A stretch of DNA of 64,000 nt, from assembly GCA_028291545.1 (NCBI GenBank), contig JAQGHR010000065.1, positions 62,001-126,000 of the forward strand, read 5' to 3'. The position numbers and the translations under genes were made by a program. Below the pieces are notes generated by a model, which was given only the letters and a program-made list of their open reading frames with translations, ran no database searches and was not told where the DNA came from. Below, one piece after another: positions 52,793-61,685 of the stretch. The DNA comes from Planctomycetota bacterium (lineage in GTDB: Bacteria; Planctomycetota; Planctomycetia; Isosphaerales; Isosphaeraceae). Within the stretch, counting starts at the first letter, position 1, and each line of letters opens with the position of its first letter.

Positions 52793-55700
52793 ATGGGTTC
52801 CGCCATCGGCACCAGTTCATCGACCAAGGACCGTGGGACGCGCACGGTGGACATCCGCGACTTCGGCGCGGTCGCCGGCGGCAACGCCACGACCAACCGG
52901 ATCGCGATCCAGGCGGCCATCGACAGCATCGGGGGGTTACAGGGGGGAGGTGTCTACGTCCCGAGCGGCACTTTTGCCGTCGACCTACCGATCTTTATTG
53001 ACTCCACCTTTGTCACCCTCCAGGGGGAGGGTCGCGACTCAACGATCATCGCCGGGCCGAACGGCATGGACTGCGTGGTCCACGGCATCAAGCGGCAGGT
53101 TTCCGGGACGTCCATCAGCGCCAATCATATGGTCGATCTCTTCACAGGTGGACCTGGAGGGACGCCGTATCTCGACGGCACGGTGGTCGGAGGAGCCGGA
53201 TCGCGGTGGGGGATGCGGACGTTCGCCGACCATCACCTCGCGGGACAGGGCGGGGCGATGGATCAGGGGCTCAACGACTGGTACTCGACGATCCGTGCGC
53301 TGACGGTCGACGTCGCCATCGATTTCTCGAACACCGGGCTGCCGACCACGATCGATTCGGGAGCCATCATGGGGCTGAACGACCAGGGGACCCCGACGCC
53401 CTGGCGGTTCGATATCCGCTCCAATTCGCTGGTCGTCAGCTTCACGACCCAGACCAGTGCCGGGATCGACACCGGGACCGTGCGGTCCTTCGCGTACGGC
53501 GTGACTACGCCCTGGATCCTCGGGTTCATGAAGATCACCTTCCAGATCGACCTGGCAAACGCGATCGTGGCGATGTGGATCAACGGCGTCCAGAAGGCGG
53601 TCAACATCGGGCAGATCGGCGCCAACTGGAACGCCGGGGCGAACCTGCACTTCTACTCGAACCAGCAGTCGCCGTTCACGATGGGCATCAACTCGGGCAG
53701 CATCGGCGGCGTCAGCGACTATTGGGGCAACGTGCTTGACCTCACGTTCGTCGGGCTCAAGGCTACGGCTGCGGCTCTTTACACCGTCGGGGCGACGGGA
53801 TCGGCGCAGGCGCGATCCGACGGGCTGGCCATCACGGACGCCCGTCGTTACACCGGGGCGTCCGACGGCGCCTCGATCATCGGGGCGTTGGTGCTCACGG
53901 ACCCCCCGTCCCAGGTGGTGGCGACCCGCATCGTCTCGCTCAAGTCTGGAACTCTGACCAACGGCACGACGGCGCTCTACTTCCTGAACAACGCACTGCA
54001 CGTCCTGCCGACCGCCATGGTCACCACGGTGCAAGTCCAGGACATCACGCTTAAGTGCGGGTCTGCCTGGTACGGGCGTGCCTTCGCCATCGGGTGGAGC
54101 CTGCACATCCGGGTCGAACGTGCCAACCTTCTGGGGGGGTATCACGGGATCGGAGCCTACAACTGCGCCGCTACCTACCCGGTGCGGGTCGTGGACTGCA
54201 CGCTCAAGGGTTTCGACGGGGCGTCCTATCTCAGCTTCGCGTCTTTTGTCCTGTTCTCCCGGATCACCGTCCAGGGCGCACATCGCTGCACGTTACGATC
54301 GGGGCTATCCAGTCCGATCTATGAGCATGTCTTTGCGGCCGCCGGAGGCTCGGAATATTATGTCAAGAGCATTGCCGGGGGATTTACCGCCTTGGATTGC
54401 AGCTGGGACGACGAATCCGTCGGCAATCAGATCGCGGCGTTCTACGCATCCACCGGCAGCTATGGCGCGATCAACGGCGGGATCCAGATGGAGAGTTGCG
54501 GGATCGGGCTGCTGGGTCCAAACACGGTGATGTTCTACCTGGACGAGGCCGGGCTCGAAGACGGCAACGCCTACAACCACGCGCTATTCTCCTGCCGGGG
54601 GATGTACATCCCCAACGCCGCGTTCAAGTCGATCGTGCGGACCAACGGGCTGCGGTGGCAGGGGACCATGGACGCTATCTCCGTCCTGGACCGCCCGACC
54701 TGGGTGGACAACACCGGGCCGGACGGTGGCAACGTCGTCTCCGAGCACGCCTTCTTCACCGGGCCGCCCCGCGACGGGGACTGGCGGGTAAATAGTCATC
54801 GGCTCAGGGCCAACAACCCAGCCAACGCTCAGTATACGCGGTGGCTATGCACCCAGTCTGGAATCTACGGGACCGCCACGCCACCACGATGGCAGGGCTT
54901 CGATCCGATCGACGACGGACTCGGGTTGGCGGCTTATATCGCAGATCACTCCTACTGGTCCCAGCCGGGGTCTCCCGCCGGATCGGCGGGCTTTTGGGCT
55001 AATGCTCCGACAAGTCAGGGTATGAACGCTCTGTTCGGTGGACCTGCAATTCCCGCTGTCGGAGTGCTTAAAGCGGCACTCCAGACTCATCGTATGGGGC
55101 GATGGTTCGGCGGCTACGAGCTATCTGGGAACGGTTATGCTCGTACCACGCTGACCGGCACGCCGCCCTTCACCACCTCCGCGGGCGGCGTCATGTCCAA
55201 CGCCCAGGCGATCGTGTTCCCGACGGCGACGGGGACGTGGGGGGACAACCAGGGCAGCACGATCAGCACGACGATCACCACGCTCACGATCTACAACGGC
55301 GCGGGCAAGATCATGTTCGCGCTGGACATCGCCCCGTTCACGGTGAACTCCGGGGATACCCCGACGTTCGCGATCGGGGCGATCAGTCTGGCTCCTGCCG
55401 GGTCTTCTGGTCAGGGAGCCTTCGCCACCAGGGTCCACGACAACATCAACAACGCACTCGTCAACAGTGTATCGCTCACGGTCCCGACGATTTACCTGGC
55501 GCTCTCGACGAGCCTCGCCGCCGTTGGATCGTCCCCGATCGAGCCTGGTGGCGGATCTTACGCCAGGGTCGCGACCTCTGCGGGCAACTGGAGGCTGGCA
55601 GCCAACATCACTGAGAACCCTCCTGGCGCGACTCGTGACGCCTGCACCGTGAGGAACGCCGTGAGCCTGGCCTTCCCGGCCCCGACGGGCAACTGGGGCA

Positions 55701-55843
55701 CGGTCCAGAGCGTCTACCTGATGGATGCCGCGACCGGCGGAAACGTGCTGGCGGCGGCCAATCTCGTGCTCCCGAGGACGATCTCCAGCGGTGATCCTGC
55801 GCGGGCGTTCGCCCCCGGGGCGTTGTGGATTTGCAGGTCGTAG
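52793..55843 (+). CDS. Large tail-spike-like protein with pectate-lyase and lectin-like domains
   Basis: A 1016-residue protein. Residues about 18-95 match the pectate-lyase-3 superfamily start (VDIRDFGAVAGGNATTN, GGVYVPSGTFAV, VTLQGEGRDSTIIAG). Residues about 160-320 look like a concanavalin-A/LamG lectin fold (VDVAIDFSNTGLPTTIDSGAIM and FMKITFQIDLANAIVAMWING). A long beta-helical stretch follows, and the last 250 residues hold two fibre-type modules (GYARTTLTGTPPF ... TGTWGDNQGSTIST and SYARVATSAGNWR ... GNWGTVQSVYLMD ... SGDPARAFAPGALWI), typical of phage tail-fibre ends. Such spikes bind and degrade surface polysaccharide. No signal peptide. It is the largest gene of the module. Confidence 0.75.
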   Translation: MGSAIGTSSSTKDRGTRTVDIRDFGAVAGGNATTNRIAIQAAIDSIGGLQGGGVYVPSGTFAVDLPIFIDSTFVTLQGEGRDSTIIAGPNGMDCVVHGIKRQVSGTSISANHMVDLFTGGPGGTPYLDGTVVGGAGSRWGMRTFADHHLAGQGGAMDQGLNDWYSTIRALTVDVAIDFSNTGLPTTIDSGAIMGLNDQGTPTPWRFDIRSNSLVVSFTTQTSAGIDTGTVRSFAYGVTTPWILGFMKITFQIDLANAIVAMWINGVQKAVNIGQIGANWNAGANLHFYSNQQSPFTMGINSGSIGGVSDYWGNVLDLTFVGLKATAAALYTVGATGSAQARSDGLAITDARRYTGASDGASIIGALVLTDPPSQVVATRIVSLKSGTLTNGTTALYFLNNALHVLPTAMVTTVQVQDITLKCGSAWYGRAFAIGWSLHIRVERANLLGGYHGIGAYNCAATYPVRVVDCTLKGFDGASYLSFASFVLFSRITVQGAHRCTLRSGLSSPIYEHVFAAAGGSEYYVKSIAGGFTALDCSWDDESVGNQIAAFYASTGSYGAINGGIQMESCGIGLLGPNTVMFYLDEAGLEDGNAYNHALFSCRGMYIPNAAFKSIVRTNGLRWQGTMDAISVLDRPTWVDNTGPDGGNVVSEHAFFTGPPRDGDWRVNSHRLRANNPANAQYTRWLCTQSGIYGTATPPRWQGFDPIDDGLGLAAYIADHSYWSQPGSPAGSAGFWANAPTSQGMNALFGGPAIPAVGVLKAALQTHRMGRWFGGYELSGNGYARTTLTGTPPFTTSAGGVMSNAQAIVFPTATGTWGDNQGSTISTTITTLTIYNGAGKIMFALDIAPFTVNSGDTPTFAIGAISLAPAGSSGQGAFATRVHDNINNALVNSVSLTVPTIYLALSTSLAAVGSSPIEPGGGSYARVATSAGNWRLAANITENPPGATRDACTVRNAVSLAFPAPTGNWGTVQSVYLMDAATGGNVLAAANLVLPRTISSGDPARAFAPGALWICRS

Positions 55844-55861
55844 AAAGAGGGTCTCCATTCC

Positions 55862-57568
55862 ATGGCGCTGCGTCTCCGATTCCAGTATGCGGCCGGGGCC
55901 TCACTCGGGTACTCGATCGAGCGGCTGTCCGACGGCTTGCTCTATAATTTCGCCCCGAGCGGGTCAACCGCCGGCACGTTCACGGCCGCCCCCACAACCG
56001 TCGTCGCGCCGCTGCCGGCCGACACGGGAAGCTTCGTGGGCCGGTACAAGGTCAACCTCACGTCGACCCCCGCGGCGCAATTCGTCGACGGCGATTACTG
56101 CATCACGATCCATAACGTCGCCTCGGGAAATGCGGTGATTGCCGAGTTGGACGTCGTCATGCATAACGGCGATGACGCCACCGTCATCCCCTCCGGCGCG
56201 AGCGCCGATCCGTGGAACCAATCCCTGCCGGGCTCGTATGCGGCCGGCACGGCGGGATTTGCCCTGGGCACGAACCTCGACGCGAAGGTGTCCACCCGCC
56301 TTGCCGCGACGTCGTACGCCGCCCCGCCCACCGATTACCAGCAGCGAAGTCAACCGGTGGTCCTCCCGTTCGTCGCCCCGATCTGGTACGCGGCCCCGCC
56401 GTCCGACTATCAACAAAGGAACCAGCCTGTGATGCTGCCGACCACGAGCCAGGCGTCGTCGTCGTCGTCCCTGACCGTCGCCCAGATCGTCTCGGGCATC
56501 TGGGACGAGCCCCGCGCCGGTCACGTCCTCCCGGGGTCGTTTGGAGCATGCCTCGACACGTCGATCTCGTCGCGGCTGGACGCGACGGCCGATACCCCCG
56601 GCATTGCCACGCTCCTGACGCGACTGAGCGGGTCGCGTGCCGCCTATCTCGATGCCCTGAACGTCAGCGGCACCGTCGCGAGCCATGCCGATGTCGCCGC
56701 GGTCCAGAATAATACGCTCGTGCGGATCTTCGTCCCCGACGTGGTGCAGAGACCCCAGTCCGGTTCAATCCAGCGAATCGTGCATCTCTATACTTATAAC
56801 GAACAAGGTAACATGGCCACGCCGGATTCCGCGCCGACGATCACTGTCGTGAACGGCGCGGGCACAAGTCGGAATGTCAACCTCGACACGGCGACGATGG
56901 TCCTCCTGTCTCCCGGTCACTACAAAGCGGTTTACACCCTTCAAGCGGGCGACCCGACGGAGCAGCTCGTCTGGAGCTTCACGGTTGTCCAGAACGGCCA
57001 GACGCGGCAGTACGGGGGCTCGACCGAGGTCGTAGACGTGATGTCCGTGGACTTCAACGCGAATGACCGTGCCAACCTCAACGCCCTGCTCGCCATGGCC
57101 GGGACGACGGGCGTCATCGTGGCCTCCGCGAGCAGGACGGGTTACACGCTATCGGCCCAGGAGCACGCCGCGATCACGGCCGATGCGGTCGCCGCGCTCA
57201 ACTCCGCCGTCCCCGCGTCGCCCACCGCGGGCTCGGTCTTCGATCGTCTCGACGCCGCCGTGTCGTCGCGATCCACCTTCGCGGGTGGCGCGGTTGCCTC
57301 GGTGAGTGCGCCGGTTGTCGTGGGCCAGAACAATGACAAGACCGGCTACACCCTCGCCTCGTCCGGTCTGGACGCCATCCAGGTCGAGCCCGGCATCAAT
57401 GCGAGGCAGGCGCTGGCGCCAATCCTCGCGGCGACCGCGGGCGTGCTCAGCGGGGCAGGGACCGGCACCATCACCGTCAAGGGAGGCAGCGTGGCCACGA
57501 CACGCATCATGGCCACGACCGACCTCGTGGGCAACCGCTCCGCCGTGGTCTTGAACCTGCCCAACTAA
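55862..57568 (+). CDS. Fibre/appendage structural protein
   Basis: A 568-residue protein with the motif DPWNQSLPGSYAAGTAGFALGTNLDAKVSTR, typical of phage structural ORFs, and a second related motif GIWDEPRAGHVLPGSFGACLDTSIS later. A tandem duplication (YAAPPTDYQQRSQPVVLP and YAAPPSDYQQRNQPVMLP) spans about 56310-56440. The C-terminal half is beta-rich and contains SRTGYTLSAQEHAAI and KTGYTLASSGLDAI repeats. This suggests a fibre or baseplate-like appendage. Start ATG follows the tail spike by 18 bases; no signal peptide. Confidence 0.7.
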   Translation: MALRLRFQYAAGASLGYSIERLSDGLLYNFAPSGSTAGTFTAAPTTVVAPLPADTGSFVGRYKVNLTSTPAAQFVDGDYCITIHNVASGNAVIAELDVVMHNGDDATVIPSGASADPWNQSLPGSYAAGTAGFALGTNLDAKVSTRLAATSYAAPPTDYQQRSQPVVLPFVAPIWYAAPPSDYQQRNQPVMLPTTSQASSSSSLTVAQIVSGIWDEPRAGHVLPGSFGACLDTSISSRLDATADTPGIATLLTRLSGSRAAYLDALNVSGTVASHADVAAVQNNTLVRIFVPDVVQRPQSGSIQRIVHLYTYNEQGNMATPDSAPTITVVNGAGTSRNVNLDTATMVLLSPGHYKAVYTLQAGDPTEQLVWSFTVVQNGQTRQYGGSTEVVDVMSVDFNANDRANLNALLAMAGTTGVIVASASRTGYTLSAQEHAAITADAVAALNSAVPASPTAGSVFDRLDAAVSSRSTFAGGAVASVSAPVVVGQNNDKTGYTLASSGLDAIQVEPGINARQALAPILAATAGVLSGAGTGTITVKGGSVATTRIMATTDLVGNRSAVVLNLPN

Positions 57569-57581
57569 CGGGAGGCCGATC

Positions 57582-58127
57582 GTGCCCTCGTCCGGATATT
57601 TCGCCCCGACGTACTTCCCACCCTCGTTTTTCGGTCCGCTGGGCGCCGTCGCACCGGCTGGAGGAGGGCCGCTCATGAGCGCCTATCGCGACCGCGATGC
57701 CTTCGCATCGCTGGTCAATGCCCTGTCCGCCTCGTCCGAGTTCGCCGAGGTCGCCTTCCCCAGCCCGCTCGACTCGTCTCCGATCGGCGCCGACCGGTCC
57801 CCCCTCGCCGTGCTCGTGCCAACCCAGTGGCTCGAGCAGCCGGACTCCGCCTCGAGCCTCATGCTCCGCCGCGTCTCGTTCACGTTGACGCTGGTGGTTC
57901 GTTGCGAAGACCCTCGCGAACGATTCGAGATCCTGGACCGCCTGACGTCGATCGTCCAGAACGCGATCGAAGGCTCGACCCTCGGCGGCGGCTGCCTTGC
58001 CGGCATGACCCATCTCCGCAAGGGCCGGTACGATCCCGCCTCGCGGCACCCCGAGCTTCGGCTCGCGCTCGACGGCGGATTCTGCTACACGATCCCCTCG
58101 GCCACGGGACACGCCTCGGCCCGATAG
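57582..58127 (+). CDS. Tail-terminator-like structural protein
   Basis: A 181-residue protein starting at GTG with GGGAGG 7 bases upstream. The first 30 residues (GYFAPTYFPPSFFG with GGGPL) form a Tyr/Phe/Pro-rich extension. The rest (DAFASLVNALSASSEFAEVAF ... SFTLTLVVRCEDPRERFEILDRLTSIVQNAIEGS) has the beta-alpha pattern of tail-terminator or minor tail proteins. Identification is by size and shape. It is the last sizeable gene of the module. Confidence 0.5.
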   Translation: MPSSGYFAPTYFPPSFFGPLGAVAPAGGGPLMSAYRDRDAFASLVNALSASSEFAEVAFPSPLDSSPIGADRSPLAVLVPTQWLEQPDSASSLMLRRVSFTLTLVVRCEDPRERFEILDRLTSIVQNAIEGSTLGGGCLAGMTHLRKGRYDPASRHPELRLALDGGFCYTIPSATGHASAR

Positions 58128-58207
58128 GGGGCCTACCCTTTCAAAGCGGCCATGCGGACAGGGAAACACGACTGCCCTGCACTTCTTATCTCGGAGCCAC
58201 CTCGCCC

Positions 58208-58420
58208 ATGAAACTGGTCAAGCTCGGGCAGATCATTCTGAACTTCGACCTCGCGACTTACATCCGCGACCCCGGAGGCGCGGGCAGTTCCGCGCCGCTC
58301 ATGGTCGAGTTTGGTCCCGGCCAGTGCCTTGAAGTGGTGGCCGGCGCCGACGTCCTCCGCGCCTGGCTCGCCGCCAACTTGACAGACATCACACCCGCGC
58401 CCGCCTCAACGCTCGCCTGA
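58208..58420 (+). CDS. Small protein at end of capsid module
   Basis: A 70-residue protein, start at ATG 58208. It is a mix of beta and helix (LVKLGQIILNFDLATYIRD, LMVEFGPGQCLEVVAGADVLRAWLAANL) with a single cysteine. It resembles small proteins of the type VNLxxVxxI...F...L..V...DxxxxxL found in many phages and bacteria, with no assigned role. It closes the module; Trm112 starts on the other strand 12 bases later. Confidence 0.55.
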   Translation: MKLVKLGQIILNFDLATYIRDPGGAGSSAPLMVEFGPGQCLEVVAGADVLRAWLAANLTDITPAPASTLA

Positions 58421-58431
58421 TGTCGAGTCGA

Positions 58432-58656
58432 TCACCCCAGATCGACCTTCGCATCACCCGCCTTCACGCACGGTAGGTCGGCCAGTGATGAGCATCCTTC
58501 CGGCAAGGTTGCCTCCTCGATCAGCATGTTCGGGATATCGTCCTTGATCGCGAACCTCGGCCCGCATCGCGTGCAGACCAGGGACTCGCCCTCCTCCCGG
58601 AGCGGGGCATGTCCCAGCGGGCAGACCAGGAGATCCAGCAGATCCTTGCTCGGCAT
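58432..58656 (-). CDS. Trm112 family zinc-binding protein
   Basis: A 74-residue protein of the Trm112/YcaR type. The usual motif LLxxLxCPxCxxPL is present as LLDLLVCPLGHAPLREEG, and VCTRCGPRFAIKDDIPNMLIEEA matches the family end with CxxC (residues 28-31). The first pair is CPLGH, so one of the four zinc ligands may be His or missing. Trm112 activates methyltransferases in yeast; in bacteria it is a small chaperone-like protein of unclear role. The start at 58656 is chosen because AGAGG lies about 10 bases before it; 58677 is possible. Confidence 0.85.
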   Translation of the reverse strand: MPSKDLLDLLVCPLGHAPLREEGESLVCTRCGPRFAIKDDIPNMLIEEATLPEGCSSLADLPCVKAGDAKVDLG

Positions 58657-58898
58657 CGTCACATCGTCCTCTTGCATGAGAAGCGGCCCTCGCGAGCGAT
58701 CGCAAAGGCGCCTGGTATTATGCTGGGCGCGATCGCCCGTGAGAAGAGGGTTCGATCGGGGAGACGACCGGTAAGGTGCGGCCCGCGTGGTGTCACAACG
58801 GCCGTCTGCGTCGCCCTGTGGGACGGGACGGGCCCTGCGGGTATACTGGCAGCCATCCCGGTCGTCCCGAAGACCTTCGCCGAAAGGCGTTTTCCATA

Positions 58899-59756
58899 AT
58901 GCCGATCACGTATATCGTCCGCTACGGCTTCATGAAACTCCTGGGCGAATTCCACGGCCTGGCCGGGCAGAGTCATCCGCGCGCGCAGAAAGTGGTGTTG
59001 CGAACCGATCGGGGACAGGAGCTGGGCGAGGTGCTCTGCCAGGCCACGGATCGAACCGCGAAGTTCCTGGAGAACCCGATCCGGGGGGAGGTCCTCCGCG
59101 TGGCGTCGGCGGAAGACCTGGAGACCGAAGCACGCCTCCCCACCAGGCAGAAGGACGGCCTGGAGGCGTGCAAGGAATTCATCGCGAAGCGAAGACTCCA
59201 GATGGACCTCGTGGACGTCGAGGCAATCCTGGGTGGGGAGCGGATGGTTTTTTATTACCTCGCGGAGAAGCGCGTTGACTTCCGAGATCTGGTCAAGGAC
59301 CTCGCGCGGGCCTTCCAGACGAGGATCGAGATGCGGCAGATCGGCGTCCGTGACGAGGCGAAACTGCTTGCCGATTATGGGGATTGCGGCAAGCCAGTAT
59401 GTTGCAACACCCACCTGTCCCGGATGCCTCCGGTGTCGATGCGGATGGCAAAGATGCAGAAAACCACACTTGACCCCTCGAAAATCTCAGGACGTTGTGG
59501 TAGACTTAAATGCTGCCTGAGGTATGAGTTCGACACCTACCAGGCTCTCGAGCGCGATTTGCCGGCCGTCGGCTCGAAAGTCGTCACCTCCCGTGGACAA
59601 GGCCGGGTCCTCGCCCTGGAAGTCCTCGCACAGAAGGTGGTCGTCGAGTTTGAAGATCGGCGCAAGATCGTCGTCGGCCCCGACGAGATCCTCGGCGTTG
59701 AAAAGAAGGCTCGGTCGCGCCCGAAGGACGAGGATGACGATCGTGTCGACCTATGA
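58899..59756 (+). CDS. PSP1/RicT (YaaT) family protein
   Basis: A 285-residue protein of the PSP1/RicT family (YaaT in Bacillus). Visible are VVLRTDRGQELGEVL, the EAILGGERMVFYYLAEKRVDFRDLVKDLARAF block that fits the PSP1 core, and the cysteine cluster CGKPVCCNTHL...CGRLKCCLRYE that binds a 4Fe-4S cluster in RicT. In Bacillus the RicA-RicF-RicT complex affects RNase Y maturation and development; here the partners are not seen. Acidic C-terminus DEDDDRVDL. The ATG at 58899 is preferred, because the in-frame extension upstream has no homology features. Confidence 0.92.
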   Translation: MPITYIVRYGFMKLLGEFHGLAGQSHPRAQKVVLRTDRGQELGEVLCQATDRTAKFLENPIRGEVLRVASAEDLETEARLPTRQKDGLEACKEFIAKRRLQMDLVDVEAILGGERMVFYYLAEKRVDFRDLVKDLARAFQTRIEMRQIGVRDEAKLLADYGDCGKPVCCNTHLSRMPPVSMRMAKMQKTTLDPSKISGRCGRLKCCLRYEFDTYQALERDLPAVGSKVVTSRGQGRVLALEVLAQKVVVEFEDRRKIVVGPDEILGVEKKARSRPKDEDDDRVDL

Positions 59757-59796
59757 CCGTTCGGCGCGTCCGGAGTGAAGCGAAAGGACTTCGCCC

Positions 59797-60216
59797 ATGA
59801 GCCTTCGCAGCGAACTTGCGGGTGTCCTCGCACGTGACTCCCGCTACACCATCCATGCCTATGCCCTCGTCTTCGAGGCCCTCGAACACACCAAGTACCT
59901 CCGGAAACGCGCCCGATCCAAGGCGCGGGCTCGCGGGGGCCGCGTCCCGAAACCGACGCAGCATGTCACCGGACGCGAGCTTTGCGAGGGCCTGCGCGAC
60001 CTCGCCCTGCGCCAATACGGGCTCATGGCCATGACCGTTCTCGCCCAGTGGGGCATCCATTCCACGTCCGATGTCGGCGAGATCGTCTATAATCTGATCG
60101 CGGCGGGCGACTTCGAGAAGACGGCCTCGGATTCGCGAAGCGACTTCGACGGCGTTTTCGACTTCGAGGACGCGCTCAGACGCAAGTATGTCCTGGCGCT
60201 CGATGAGGTGGCCTGA
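59797..60216 (+). CDS. Minf_1886 family protein
   Basis: A 139-residue protein of the Minf_1886 family, known from verrucomicrobia and planctomycetes. Visible are RYTIHAYALVFEALEHTKYL, THVTGRELCEGLRDLALRQYG-like sequence, and QWGIHSTSDVGEIVYNLI. No catalytic motif and no role is known. It follows the PSP1 gene by 40 bases on the same strand, which suggests a shared transcript. Confidence 0.85.
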   Translation: MSLRSELAGVLARDSRYTIHAYALVFEALEHTKYLRKRARSKARARGGRVPKPTQHVTGRELCEGLRDLALRQYGLMAMTVLAQWGIHSTSDVGEIVYNLIAAGDFEKTASDSRSDFDGVFDFEDALRRKYVLALDEVA

Positions 60217-60240
60217 CCTCGAAACCGGAGCCAATGTCTC

Positions 60241-60378
60241 ATGGATCGTCGTCGCGCGTGGCTGGTAGGCGCGCTCGCGGCCTTCGCGGCGTGGGTTGCG
60301 GCGCTCGCCTACCTCGCCGCCACCGCCGCCGAGAAGCCCCAGTCCAGGCCACCGGCCGCAGCGGCTGACACTCGCTAG
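60241..60378 (+). CDS. Small single-TM protein (45 aa)
   Basis: A 45-residue frame at 60241-60378, starting 24 bases after the Minf_1886 stop. It has a basic start (MDRRRAW), one hydrophobic helix (LVGALAAFAAWVAALAYLAA) and a Pro/Ala tail. GGAG lies about 12 bases upstream. It is shorter than usual gene-calling cutoffs; its tight position in the operon supports it moderately. Confidence 0.45.
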   Translation: MDRRRAWLVGALAAFAAWVAALAYLAATAAEKPQSRPPAAAADTR

Positions 60379-60394
60379 ACCGGGGTGCGCCGCG

Positions 60395-61105
60395 ATGCGA
60401 TGGTCGCTCACTCCGAGACGCCGAGACGACCCCGAGCTGATGGACGCCCCCGGCCTGCCCGAGGCCGAAGTGCGCGACGCCTATCACGTCCTCCGCCGCG
60501 TGAACCGGCAGTTCTTCGGCGGTCGGCGGCCGATCACCGCGGAAATCGAGAAATTCCTGCGCGAGAGTCCGATCCCGGATCGCGCCCTCACGCTCCTGGA
60601 TGTCGGGTCCGGCTCCGGAGACCTGACCACGGTCGCGGCCGGAGTCTTCACCTCCCGAGGTTACTCCCCGCGTTCCATCGCCCTGGACCGCGACCCGACC
60701 GCCCTGGCCCTTGCCGCGAGCGATGGGCTGACCGCCGTCCGAGGTGACGCGTTGAGACTGCCGTTCGGCGACGCCTCGATCGACCTCGTCACCGCGGTCA
60801 AATTCGCCCACCATTTTCACGGAGAGACCCTCGGCCGTCTCGTCTCCGAGATGACACGCGTCGCTCGTACTCGGGTGCTCCTGCTCGACATCCGGCGTCA
60901 CTGGCTGGCGTACGCGGGCTTCGTCGCCTGGAGTCGCGTCTTCACGCACAACCGTCTCGTCCGCTTCGACGGCCCGCTCTCCGTGCTTCGCGCGTTCACA
61001 CGCGACGAACTGCTCGACCTGGCGGGTCAATCGCCCGATTTCTCCTGGACCGTCCGGTCGTACGCCGGCTTCCAGCTTGCCCTGGTAGGGACGCGGGTCC
61101 GCTAA
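60395..61105 (+). CDS. Class I SAM-dependent methyltransferase
   Basis: A 236-residue cytoplasmic methyltransferase. Motif I LLDVGSGSGDLTTVA (residues 68-82) binds SAM, ALDRDPTALALA is the acidic loop, VRGDALRLPFGDASIDLVTAVKF the motif II and LLLDIRRHW the later strand. No substrate-specific motif is evident; similarity to the small-molecule (ubiquinone-type, Methyltransf_11) group is likely. ATG at 60395 preferred over an upstream start with Pro/Arg/Ser-rich filler. The gene is 16 bases after the small membrane protein. Confidence 0.88.
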   Translation: MRWSLTPRRRDDPELMDAPGLPEAEVRDAYHVLRRVNRQFFGGRRPITAEIEKFLRESPIPDRALTLLDVGSGSGDLTTVAAGVFTSRGYSPRSIALDRDPTALALAASDGLTAVRGDALRLPFGDASIDLVTAVKFAHHFHGETLGRLVSEMTRVARTRVLLLDIRRHWLAYAGFVAWSRVFTHNRLVRFDGPLSVLRAFTRDELLDLAGQSPDFSWTVRSYAGFQLALVGTRVR

Positions 61106-61237
61106 GCCATACGCATCGGAAGACCGGCAGAAAACTCCGATCTCGGCACATTGCACGCTCGCTTTTGTCCACCCGGACCGATAGCCTGGATGCTTTCCAC
61201 TCGGTGATGACGCCGAACAACGACGAGGTGCATGACG

Positions 61238-61648
61238 ATGACGTTACGATCCCGGATCGGTGGCCTCCTTCTCGGACTTTCCCTGGTCGGCGCGATCGGG
61301 ATCTTCCCCTCGCTGGCTCAAGATCCCGCCAAAGACACAGGGGCTCCCGCCAAGAAGGAAAAGGGCTCGACCGGCACCAAAGCCTCCCGCCGTGTCCCCG
61401 CGAACTTCTCGAAGGTCGGCCTGACCGACGAGCAGAGAGAGAAGATTTACGAAATTCGGGCCAAACACCAGGACGAGATCAGCTCCCTCAAGGCGAAGAT
61501 CGACGACCTCCAGGCCAAGGAGCTCGCCGAGTGCGAGAGCGTCCTCCTCGACTCCCAGAAGAAAGTCCTCGCCGACCTCCGCGCCACCTCGAAGCAGTCC
61601 AAGAAGGCTGGCGCGGCTGAGAAGGAGAAAGGCAAGTCGCAGGACTGA
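61238..61648 (+). CDS. Secreted Spy-like helical protein
   Basis: A 136-residue exported protein. The signal peptide (RSRIGGLLLGLSLVGAIGIFPSLA) is followed by a Lys/Pro linker and a helical coil with LTDEQREKIYEIRAKHQDEISSLKAKID, similar in shape to the Spy/CpxP chaperone fold that has LTxxQxxxI helices; the C-terminus is Lys/Ser-rich. It may be a periplasmic chaperone or metal-stress protein. ATG at 61238 has GAGG at the right distance; an ATG two codons earlier is too close to that site. Downstream is a long hairpin between it and the convergent HflX gene. Confidence 0.7.
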   Translation: MTLRSRIGGLLLGLSLVGAIGIFPSLAQDPAKDTGAPAKKEKGSTGTKASRRVPANFSKVGLTDEQREKIYEIRAKHQDEISSLKAKIDDLQAKELAECESVLLDSQKKVLADLRATSKQSKKAGAAEKEKGKSQD

Positions 61649-61685
61649 TCCCGCGAGTTTGACCCGCAGCATACCTTGAGCCTTT

